Shown here: positions 48,338-55,938 of the stretch, in pieces
Numbering within the stretch: the first letter of the stretch is position 1
Layout: every line of letters starts with the position of its first letter
Assembly: GCA_035533075.1 (NCBI GenBank)
Contig: DATLUO010000221.1
Span: 1-64,000 of the forward strand
DNA: 64,000 nt
Source of the DNA: Pirellulales bacterium
GTDB taxonomy: Bacteria; Planctomycetota; Planctomycetia; Pirellulales; JAICIG01
Reading direction: 5' to 3'
Translations under genes and position numbers: made by a program
The notes under the pieces: model-generated
The model's database searches: none
The model's input: the letters and a program-made list of their open reading frames with translations, nothing else
What the model was told of the DNA's origin: nothing

Positions 48338-51300
48338 TCATTCTACCGCCGCGGCGGATTCCGAGAGCGACGGGGCTTCCGCGGCAATCAGGGCATCGAA
48401 CCGCTCGCGGTTGCGGCGCAGGTAACGCCGGCACTCGGCTTGCAACTCGGCCCCGTCCGAATAGCCCAAAGCGCCGGCCAGTTTGGTCAACTCAATGGGG
48501 TCGTCGGGCAAAACACGCGTCGGCGCTTGCATCAGCCGCAGACGCGACTCGACCGTCCGCAAAAAATGATAGCTGGTGGTGAAGTATTCATAGTCTTCGC
48601 TGTTGAGATAACCGTGCTGGTGCAGCAGCGAAAGAGCGGCCAGCGTGCTTGGGTTGCGAACGGCGGCATTCTCGCAGCCGATTTTCAGTTGCAGCATCTG
48701 CACGATGAATTCGATGTCGACAATGCCGCCCGGCCCGCGCTTGATGTTGTTCGCCGGCGCGTTTTCCTCCATCCGCCGACGCATGTCGCGAATCGCCGCG
48801 GCATGCGTACTCTGCCAGGGATGATCGTAGGCGGCGCGGGCCACGATCTCACTGAGCGTTTCGACCACGTCGGGCGGGGCGATCGCCACACGGGCCTTGG
48901 TCAGCGCCTGCCGCTCCCAGAGCTGGCCGGCGCCTTCGGCGAAGTAGCGGGCGAATTCATCGAACGTGGTCGCCAGCGCGCCGCTCTTGCCCGTCGGACG
49001 CAGCCGCAAGTCGACCTCATACAGTTTTCCGTAAGGGCCGAGCCGCGTGCAGATTTTCACGATCCGCTGGCCCAGCTCGCTGTAAAAGTGCTGGTTGGTC
49101 GTGGTGGTCGCGTTGCGCCGGGCGCGCGGCCCGTGAAAGGTCGGCCCGTCGGCCTCGTAAAGAAACACCAGGTCCAGGTCGCTGTGATAGTTCAACTCAT
49201 GCCCGCCCAGCTTGCCCAAGGCGACAATCGCCAGCCTCGAGCGCTCGCCGGTGCGCGGGCCGCCGGCCACGGTCGGTTCGCCCCACTTGGCAACCAGCTT
49301 CTCGTATTCGGCTTTGGCGACCGCCTCGACGCAGGTTTCGGCAATGTCCGAAAGCGCCGCGGTGCTGGCGTGTACGTCCACCTTGCCCAGGATATCGCGC
49401 ACGCCGACGCCCAACTGCATCGTGTTCTTGAAGCTGTGCAGGATCGGCTCGAGGTCTTCGGCGCCGCGCGACAGCTCGTCGAGCGTCTCGCGCAGCGACT
49501 CGCGCGTGGGCGGCTTGTTCAGCACCAGGCTGTCCATCAGCTCGTCGATCATGCCCGGATTGCTGATCAAGATGCTCGACAAATACGGGCTCGACGAGCA
49601 GAGGTCGACGTACAGTTTCATCGAGGGCGGGTTGAAGCTGAACAGCTCCCACAACACGCCCTTGCCGCCCAACGAGTCGCTGACTTTCTCCAGGTTGACG
49701 AGCGTCGAGTCGGGGTCGGGCGTGGCGGCGATGGCTTTCAGCAGTCCCGGCGCGATCGACGCCAAGAAGTGGCGGCAGCGCCGCGTGAGCAGAAAGCGCA
49801 GCTTCTCGGTCGCCAGCGAGACCAGGTTCTGATAGGCCAGCGGCACGTCGCGAAACGGATAACGGCCCAAGACGGCGGCGATCTTTTCCGGCGGCGGATC
49901 GGGGTCGAGCACCAGATCGACCTCGGGCTCGGTCTGGGCGTCGTCGCCAAAGGCGTCGTGCAACAAATGGTCGAGAATCTTGCGGTTGACGGCGGTCTTC
50001 GACTGATAGTCGGCGTCAAACGCGGCCAAGGCCGTTTTCTGCGGCGCATCGCGATAGCCCATGCGAATCGCCAGCTTGCGCAGCTCGCCGGGCTGTTCCG
50101 GCAAGAGGTGCGTTTGCAAGTCGAACATGATTTGCAGCCGGTGCTCGATCTTCCGCAGGAAACGGTAGTTCTCGTCCAGCAACGACCGCTCTTGGTGCGT
50201 CAGGCAGCCGACGTTCTCCAGCTCGGCGATCGCCTCGAGCGTGTTGCCCGTGCGCAGTTCGGGCAAATCGCCGCCGTTGAGCAACTGCAGGAACTGAATG
50301 GCGAATTCGATGTCGCGAATGCCGCCGCGGCCGGTTTTGACGTTGCGCGACTCGTCGCCCTCGTGGATCACGCGGTGCTCGATGCGCCGCTTGAGGGCCT
50401 TGATGCCCGTAATGTCGGCCAGCGACAAATAGCGCCGATAAATCCACGGCTCGAGCGACTGCAAGAATTCGCGTCCCAGATCGCGGTCGCCCGCCACGGG
50501 ACGCGCCTTGACGTAGGCCTGGCGCTCCCAGGTGCGGCCCATCACGTCGTAATAGGCCAGTGCGGCTTCGAGGCTGTGGGCCACCGGGCCGCGCTCGCCT
50601 TCCGGCCGCAAGCGAACGTCGACGCGATAGGCATAGCTCAGATCGGTCGGTTCGGTGAGCAGCTTGACCACGTCGCGGACCAGGCGGTCGAAAAACTCGA
50701 CGTTCGTGGTCGGACGCGGACCGTCGGTCTTGCCGTCGCACTCGTAGAGAAACACCAGGTCGATGTCGCTGGAATAGTTCAGCTCGACACCGCCCAGCTT
50801 GCCCATGGCCAAGGCCACGAAGCGTGCCGGTTGGCCGTCGGGCCGACGCGGCCGGCCACGCTTTTCCGTCAACTGCCGTCGGGCGAACCGCACGGCGGCC
50901 TCGACGATGGCGTCGGCCAAAAACGAAATCTGCGAGGCCACCGTTTCCAACGCCTGGCCGCGGATCAAGTCGCCGTAGGCGATGCGCAGGGTTTCGCGTC
51001 GTTTGTAGCGCCGCAGTGCGGCGCTGACGGCGGCGGGGTCGGCCAACGCATCGATCTCGGCGGCCAACTCGGCGACGAGCACGTCGCGGTGTACCGGCTG
51101 CCCTTCCGTCACACGCAACAGGTCGTAGCCGCCCGGATCCTGAATCAACAGATCGCTGAAGTATTGGCTGGTCGAAAAGATTTGCAGCAGGATGGGCAGG
51201 GCGTCACGGTCGCGCTCGAACAGCGAGCCGAGGGCCAAGGGACTGCGCGCGGCGGCCACGAACCGGTCGAGGTTGTTCAGCGCCATGTCGGGGTCGCTGG

Positions 51301-51484
51301 TCTGCGGAAGCTGGTCGGCCAGGCAATCGCAAACGGCAGCCAGCAGATCGAGCGTCAGGCCGGCCGTGGCCATGCTCAGAAGATTGGCATGAGCGTGGCC
51401 GGGGTCATTCAGCCCCCACGAACGCAGCCGGGCCTCCGCCTCGGCCGGGCTGTCAAGATAGCGACGAAGTTGATCGAGTTGCAT
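48338..51484 (-). CDS. glnE: Bifunctional glutamine synthetase adenylyltransferase/adenylyl-removing enzyme
   Basis: A 1048-aa regulator of glutamine synthetase. Two nucleotidyltransferase cores are present: GKLGGVELNYSSDIDLVFL near 225-243 (deadenylylase side) and GKLGGHELNYHSDLDLVFL near 760-778 (adenylylase side). Each carries the G-G-x-E-L-N-Y-x-S-D-x-D signature. Each core is followed by a helical regulatory segment with LKRRIEHRVIHEGDESRNVK or MRRRMEENAPANNIKRGPGG. Length is at the long end of the family (about 950 aa in enterics). It responds to PII proteins, none of which is in the window. Confidence 0.95.
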   Translation of the reverse strand: MQLDQLRRYLDSPAEAEARLRSWGLNDPGHAHANLLSMATAGLTLDLLAAVCDCLADQLPQTSDPDMALNNLDRFVAAARSPLALGSLFERDRDALPILLQIFSTSQYFSDLLIQDPGGYDLLRVTEGQPVHRDVLVAELAAEIDALADPAAVSAALRRYKRRETLRIAYGDLIRGQALETVASQISFLADAIVEAAVRFARRQLTEKRGRPRRPDGQPARFVALAMGKLGGVELNYSSDIDLVFLYECDGKTDGPRPTTNVEFFDRLVRDVVKLLTEPTDLSYAYRVDVRLRPEGERGPVAHSLEAALAYYDVMGRTWERQAYVKARPVAGDRDLGREFLQSLEPWIYRRYLSLADITGIKALKRRIEHRVIHEGDESRNVKTGRGGIRDIEFAIQFLQLLNGGDLPELRTGNTLEAIAELENVGCLTHQERSLLDENYRFLRKIEHRLQIMFDLQTHLLPEQPGELRKLAIRMGYRDAPQKTALAAFDADYQSKTAVNRKILDHLLHDAFGDDAQTEPEVDLVLDPDPPPEKIAAVLGRYPFRDVPLAYQNLVSLATEKLRFLLTRRCRHFLASIAPGLLKAIAATPDPDSTLVNLEKVSDSLGGKGVLWELFSFNPPSMKLYVDLCSSSPYLSSILISNPGMIDELMDSLVLNKPPTRESLRETLDELSRGAEDLEPILHSFKNTMQLGVGVRDILGKVDVHASTAALSDIAETCVEAVAKAEYEKLVAKWGEPTVAGGPRTGERSRLAIVALGKLGGHELNYHSDLDLVFLYEADGPTFHGPRARRNATTTTNQHFYSELGQRIVKICTRLGPYGKLYEVDLRLRPTGKSGALATTFDEFARYFAEGAGQLWERQALTKARVAIAPPDVVETLSEIVARAAYDHPWQSTHAAAIRDMRRRMEENAPANNIKRGPGGIVDIEFIVQMLQLKIGCENAAVRNPSTLAALSLLHQHGYLNSEDYEYFTTSYHFLRTVESRLRLMQAPTRVLPDDPIELTKLAGALGYSDGAELQAECRRYLRRNRERFDALIAAEAPSLSESAAAVE

Positions 51485-51548
51485 GGCACAGACATTTTAC
51501 CATGCCTTCAGTATTCGAGGCTACGCCTATGTTCAGGACTTCAGGACA

Positions 51549-52184
51549 TCAGGACCCGAACAACCCTCTGCTTTCACCGATCAAAACTCCCGCGTTCGCC
51601 ATGTCGTCCAGTGCGCGGCCGACGTCGCCCGTTGCGGCGTCGACGCCGCGGCAGCCATCGGCGACGAGTACCACGCCCAAGCCGAGCCGCCGAGCATCGA
51701 GCGCCGTCGCCTTGACGCAGTAGTCGGTCGCCAGACCCACCAGATAAATGCTATAGGCGCCGCGCTGGCGCAGGTAATCAGCCAAACTGGTGGCGCGGCC
51801 GCGGAAGTCGAAGAAACCGCTGTAGCTATCGACCGACGGATCGGTGCCCTTTTGAACGACGTGCGCGATGCGGCGGGTGTCGAGAGCGCCGGCCAGCGCG
51901 GCCCCATGCGTGTTCTGCACGCAATGCACCGGCCAAAGTCTCTGTTCGGTTCCATCCATTTCGATCGCGTCGCCCACGCGCTTGCCCGGATGGCTGGCCG
52001 CGAAGCTGACATGATTCGGCGGGTGCCAGTCTTGTGTGGCAATCACCAGATCGAAGTGCGCCTGCAGTCGGTTCGCGACCGGCAAGATCGCGTCGCCATC
52101 GGGCACCGGCAGCGCACCGCCGGGCAAGAAATCGTTTTGTAGGTCCACCAGCAGCAGGGCCGTACCCGACAGAGGTGATTGCAT
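51549..52184 (-). CDS. pncA: Nicotinamidase / isochorismatase-family amidohydrolase
   Basis: A 211-aa enzyme converting nicotinamide to nicotinate in NAD salvage. The catalytic triad is visible: Asp in LLVDLQNDF (near 14), Lys in VVQKGTD and Cys in GLATDYCVKAT (near 155). The metal-site motif TQDWHPPNHVSF is also present. Start ATG 52182-52184; the frame is open further but the added residues do not belong to the family. Length fits PncA. It lies 64 bp upstream of glnE's convergent side, on the same strand. Confidence 0.9.
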   Translation of the reverse strand: MQSPLSGTALLLVDLQNDFLPGGALPVPDGDAILPVANRLQAHFDLVIATQDWHPPNHVSFAASHPGKRVGDAIEMDGTEQRLWPVHCVQNTHGAALAGALDTRRIAHVVQKGTDPSVDSYSGFFDFRGRATSLADYLRQRGAYSIYLVGLATDYCVKATALDARRLGLGVVLVADGCRGVDAATGDVGRALDDMANAGVLIGESRGLFGS

Positions 52185-52563
52185 CGCAAATACCGGCTCA
52201 GCCGGAACCTCGCAGCGAATTTGGCAATGCGGGCGAAAAGGCAATACAATTTACTTATGCTTCACGCGGCCGAGAATGTGACATCGGCGGTGGCTGGGGA
52301 GCCTGGCAAGGTGGAGGTGGCACTCCGTTGATCTCGAGGGCCAGGCGATGCCCCGGTACGTCCAACCGGGGCATCGCTTGGCCGCCACGCCGTTGATGGG
52401 CGCCAGCCGCTATCGGGCCAAGCTCTGCCCCAGCCACCGCTTTTGCTCGCGGCAAAACGTCTCATTCTCGGCCGCGTGAAGTCTACGTCCGCAATGAATC
52501 CCAGGTTCCAAGGGAGCCTGTGAATTTCCACGTTGGCTGGCCGAAAGGCGCACGCATTGATCT
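52185..52563. other. Gap between export cassette and pncA
   Basis: Mostly occupied by the family B element at 52289-52437. The last third before the M50-HlyD stop shows no gene or hairpin that I can support. Confidence 0.5.
52289..52437. repeat. Dispersed repeat family B (complete element)
   Basis: The ends are inverted: ggtggctggggagcctggc on the left and gccaagctctgccccagcca (then cc) on the right. The centre has a hairpin aggcgatgccccgg / ccggggcatcgctt. A half-copy lies at 11808-11900. No reading frame of any length inside, so it is a non-autonomous MITE-like element. Confidence 0.75.
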
Positions 52564-54801
52564 TTAGAGCCGGATATTGAACGTCTGCATCAGCAGCCGC
52601 CACAGCCTCCGGCCGAGCGGTTGCGGCGCGGTGTGAATGCGGGCACGCCCCTTGTAGCCGATCCGCAGCAGGCCCTCTGGATCGTCCAACGGCACGCGCG
52701 CCTGATACGACGTGTTCTGCGGCCGCTCGACCCCCGACTCGTCCGTCTTGGTCGCCAACTCGCCGCCCGCCTTGTTCGACAAATGCCGCGGGCTGACGCG
52801 CAGCGGCTCGCTCGCGATCTCGCTGATCTTGCCGTGCAACGTGTCGAACGGCAACTCGTCGAGCTTGATGTCGACCCGTTGCTCCTTCTTGATGTATTCG
52901 ATGTCGTTCTGCTCGATGACTAATTGCGCCTCCATCTTCGCCGGATCGCCGACCTGACAGAAGAACGTCCCCTCCTGCAAAAAGGCGCCGCGGTTGCGCT
53001 CCGCCAGCGGCGTGCCCGTCCACGAGGCAAGCTGCGTGTCGGCGGTCGGTTTGTCCATTTCGGGCGGGGGCAAGACCATGCCGGCCACGGGCGTCACCAA
53101 TGCCAATCGCGTCAGATCGGTGCGCTTCTCGGCCAACTGTTGTTTGACGGACCGCAGCGTGGCTTCGAGCGGTTCCATTTTCAGTCCGGCCGTTTCGTGC
53201 CGGTCGCGGATCAGCTCGCTTTGCAGGTTCGCCAGTCGGATCTCCGTCAGATCGCGCTCGCCTTCGAGCCGCGCCACTTCCAAATCGGCGTCGACATTCT
53301 GGAGCTGGGCCAGCAGCGTGTCTCCTTCCACCCGATCTCCCGGCTTGACCCGGACGTCGACCAACTCTCCGGGCACCGTGACATAGACCTTGTAGGCGTC
53401 GCGAGGCTCGATCTCGAAGGTACAATAGACGCGGTGCGGCAACGGCACAAAAAAGACGGCCAACAGTGCGGCCGCAATCACTCCCAGCGTGGCGTACATC
53501 CGCGGCTTCTTCACTTTTTCGATCCTCCCAGGAACCCAAAAGAATTTGCCCAGCTTCCAAAACGGTTGCACCACCAGGCCGTACAGCGACATCGAGCCGA
53601 TGATTTGTCCGATGATTTCCAGGCGGTACGGCTTCCAGACTTCGTACAAGAAGAACAAGATCGAGAACACGATCACCCAGCGATAGATGGCCGAGGCCAC
53701 GCTGTAGAGCGCGAACAGAAACTGGTTCCGCTCCGGTAGGAAAGGGTCGTCCTGCGGTTCCAGGCCCAGGCACCACTCGCCCATTTTGCGGTTGAGAATG
53801 TCGGTCGCCTTTTGTCGCAGGTTCGGTATCTCGAGCACGTCGGCGAGAATGTAGTAACCGTCGTAGCGCAAGAGCGGGTTCGAATTGAACATCAGCGTGC
53901 TGACCGAGCACACGAACATAGTGCTCAGGCAGAGGTGGTTGAGCAGTCCGGGCTCGGTATACCACCAGATGAATGTGCAGATCGAAGCGATGACGATCTC
54001 GATGTACATTCCGGCCGCGCCGATGGCAGCGCGGTGCCACTTGTTCGGCAACATCCAAGAATCGGAGACGTTGCAATACAGACACGGCGTGAGCACCAGG
54101 AGCATGACGCCCATCTCGTGACATTCGCCGCCAAAGTGCTTGCACGTCAGGCCGTGGCCAAACTCGTGAATGACCTTCGTCACGCCCAGCGCGATCGAAA
54201 GATAGACCGCGTTCTTCAAATTGAAAAACTGGTGGAATTCGGGCAGCTTCGATTGGAAGACGTCGAACTGCACCAGCACCAGCGACAACGCCGACAGGGC
54301 CAAAAGCATGCAGGCGACGACGGCCGGCCTGGAATAGATCCACTTCATCCGTGGATACAGCCAGTTGAGAATGCGTTCAGGGTCGATGCCTTTGAAACGG
54401 ACCGAGAGGATATTGCTCATCCGGCCGATCCACTCTTTGCGCCAACGATCGCTGCGCCGCAACAATAATTGGTGCCCCTGTCCGGGCACGTTGGCGACGA
54501 TCAGACCGCTGCGGTGGAGCATGCCGACGAACTGCTGCAGCTCCTCGATGCCGATTTTTTGGGGCGGGAAGAGGGCCTCGAACCGCTCCTTGATCTCGTC
54601 CAGACTGGTGTATCCGTCGAGCATCTTGAGGATGGCGTATTCCTCTTCCTGGAAGCGGAAGTAGTTCAGCCCGACCGGCTCCTTGACGACCCAGTAAAGC
54701 CGGCCCTGATAGCGATGCTGCCGCGCGGTCAAATCGGGCCGCATGCGCATGGCAAGCTTGCGCGCGGAACTCGAGACCAAGCTGTCGTGGAGGGTCAGCA
54801 T
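52564..54801 (-). CDS. PqqD-like / M50 site-2 protease / HlyD adaptor fusion
   Basis: A 745-aa membrane protein. Residues 1-100 resemble a PqqD-like peptide-binding winged domain (FRFQEEEYAILKMLDGYTSL). A membrane metalloprotease core follows, with zinc motif HEFGH (about 211-215) and the second ligand region FNSNPLLRYDGYYIL (about 305). After another membrane segment (LGVIAAALLAVFFVPL), residues 460-745 form a HlyD-type adaptor: VTVPGELVDVRVKPGDRVEG, a coiled coil, then a beta barrel. Last gene of a three-gene minus-strand cassette of adaptors. Probably processes and/or exports a peptide or protein; substrate unknown. Confidence 0.85.
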   Translation of the reverse strand: MLTLHDSLVSSSARKLAMRMRPDLTARQHRYQGRLYWVVKEPVGLNYFRFQEEEYAILKMLDGYTSLDEIKERFEALFPPQKIGIEELQQFVGMLHRSGLIVANVPGQGHQLLLRRSDRWRKEWIGRMSNILSVRFKGIDPERILNWLYPRMKWIYSRPAVVACMLLALSALSLVLVQFDVFQSKLPEFHQFFNLKNAVYLSIALGVTKVIHEFGHGLTCKHFGGECHEMGVMLLVLTPCLYCNVSDSWMLPNKWHRAAIGAAGMYIEIVIASICTFIWWYTEPGLLNHLCLSTMFVCSVSTLMFNSNPLLRYDGYYILADVLEIPNLRQKATDILNRKMGEWCLGLEPQDDPFLPERNQFLFALYSVASAIYRWVIVFSILFFLYEVWKPYRLEIIGQIIGSMSLYGLVVQPFWKLGKFFWVPGRIEKVKKPRMYATLGVIAAALLAVFFVPLPHRVYCTFEIEPRDAYKVYVTVPGELVDVRVKPGDRVEGDTLLAQLQNVDADLEVARLEGERDLTEIRLANLQSELIRDRHETAGLKMEPLEATLRSVKQQLAEKRTDLTRLALVTPVAGMVLPPPEMDKPTADTQLASWTGTPLAERNRGAFLQEGTFFCQVGDPAKMEAQLVIEQNDIEYIKKEQRVDIKLDELPFDTLHGKISEIASEPLRVSPRHLSNKAGGELATKTDESGVERPQNTSYQARVPLDDPEGLLRIGYKGRARIHTAPQPLGRRLWRLLMQTFNIRL

Positions 54802-54858
54802 CGGGAGAAAACGTCTATGTTGCTTTTTTGGACCGCATTAGGGATCAGGGGCCGTTGG

Positions 54859-54980
54859 GTGGGAGCGAGCGAGCTTGCCAGCGCCGGCCCATCATCGGCG
54901 CGATTTTGGATTTTGGATTGGTTGGAATCCAAAATCCAAAATGGTTGTGGGCCGGCGCTCGCAAGCTCGCTGGTCCCACC
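54859..54980. repeat. Dispersed repeat family A (complete inverted-repeat element)
   Basis: Left arm 54859-54891 and right arm 54948-54980 are near-perfect complements (tgggccggcgctcgcaagct on the right). The centre is a perfect hairpin with 17-bp stem attttggattttggatt (54903-54919), loop ggttgg and the complementary arm to 54942. It lies between two genes of the export cassette. Confidence 0.9.
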
Positions 54981-54989
54981 CTACGTCGT

Positions 54990-55928
54990 TTACCGTCGTG
55001 ACGCTTTGGGCTTCTCGGCGGCCACGCCCGCGTCGACCTTCATCACCGGCGTCATACCGGGCAACAACAGCCAGGCCCCGCGCTCCTCGCGGTTTTCGAC
55101 TTCCGCGATCACGCGGTACTTGTCGCCCGCCTTCAATTCGGGGGCCACGAACACAATCTGCCCCTTGAACTCGACCGAGCGGTTTCCGGTCAAGGTGGCG
55201 ACGACCGTCACCGGCCGGTCCACAACTTGGGTTTGCGCAACGTCGGCCAGCCGCAAACTTCCCTCGACGCGCACGGTTTTCATATGCACGACGCGGACGA
55301 TGGGATCGCCCGGATTGACCCATTCGCCGACGTGCCGATAAACCTCGATCACCACGGCGTCGATGGGCGAGAGCACGCGACGACGGTGAATGTCGTCGTC
55401 GGCGGCCTCGACCGACGCCTCTTTGACCTTGGCCGTAAGCTTGGCCACGTCCAATTCGAGTTGCGCTTTGTCGACTTCCAGCATGCCCTTTTGCCATTGC
55501 AACAGCAGCTTCATCATCTCGGCCTTGGGAGTCGAGCCGGGGGCCTGCTTGTTGGCGTCGCGGTGAGCTTCGAAATCAAAGTGAGCGACCTCTTGGGCCT
55601 TGTCGGCATAGCGCACGGAAATGTCGTTGGTTGCCTCCGCCAAGGCCACCTCGTGCTCGGCCTGGGCCACCTTCTTGGCGACTTGGGCCTTACTGTCGTT
55701 GATCTGCGCCAACTTGTCGCCGGCCTTCACCTCCGCGCCTTCGCGGACCTTCACCTCGGTGAGCACGCCCGGCTCCTGAGCGGCGACGTCGATCTCCCCG
55801 CCGTCGATAAAGGTGACCATCGCGTTGTCGACTTCGAATTGGCCGGCGGCGCGGCGGCCCGGCGATTCGCCATTGTCGGGCCCCGTCAGGGCAAGCGCGG
55901 CGGACAAGAACCAAATGCTGGCGGACAT
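54990..55928 (-). CDS. HlyD-family periplasmic adaptor protein
   Basis: A 312-aa secreted adaptor. A short signal peptide (MSASIWFLSAALALTG) precedes a lipoyl-like half-motif (EVKVREGAEVKAGDKLAQIN). A long charged coiled coil spans about 80-185 (KVAQAEHEVALAEATND onward). The second lipoyl half is VLSPIDAVVIEVYRHVGEWV followed by NPGDPIVRV, then a beta barrel (GSLRLADVAQTQVVDRPVTV). Such proteins bridge an inner-membrane pump and an outer-membrane channel. Middle gene of the cassette, 10 bp after the GAF-HlyD stop. Confidence 0.87.
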   Translation of the reverse strand: MSASIWFLSAALALTGPDNGESPGRRAAGQFEVDNAMVTFIDGGEIDVAAQEPGVLTEVKVREGAEVKAGDKLAQINDSKAQVAKKVAQAEHEVALAEATNDISVRYADKAQEVAHFDFEAHRDANKQAPGSTPKAEMMKLLLQWQKGMLEVDKAQLELDVAKLTAKVKEASVEAADDDIHRRRVLSPIDAVVIEVYRHVGEWVNPGDPIVRVVHMKTVRVEGSLRLADVAQTQVVDRPVTVVATLTGNRSVEFKGQIVFVAPELKAGDKYRVIAEVENREERGAWLLLPGMTPVMKVDAGVAAEKPKASRR

Positions 55929-55938
55929 GCGTTTTTCC

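Noticed and set aside
48440-51715. A 1091-codon plus-strand open frame opposite glnE
   Set aside because: glnE on the minus strand carries all family motifs; the opposite frame is an antisense shadow without recognisable domains.
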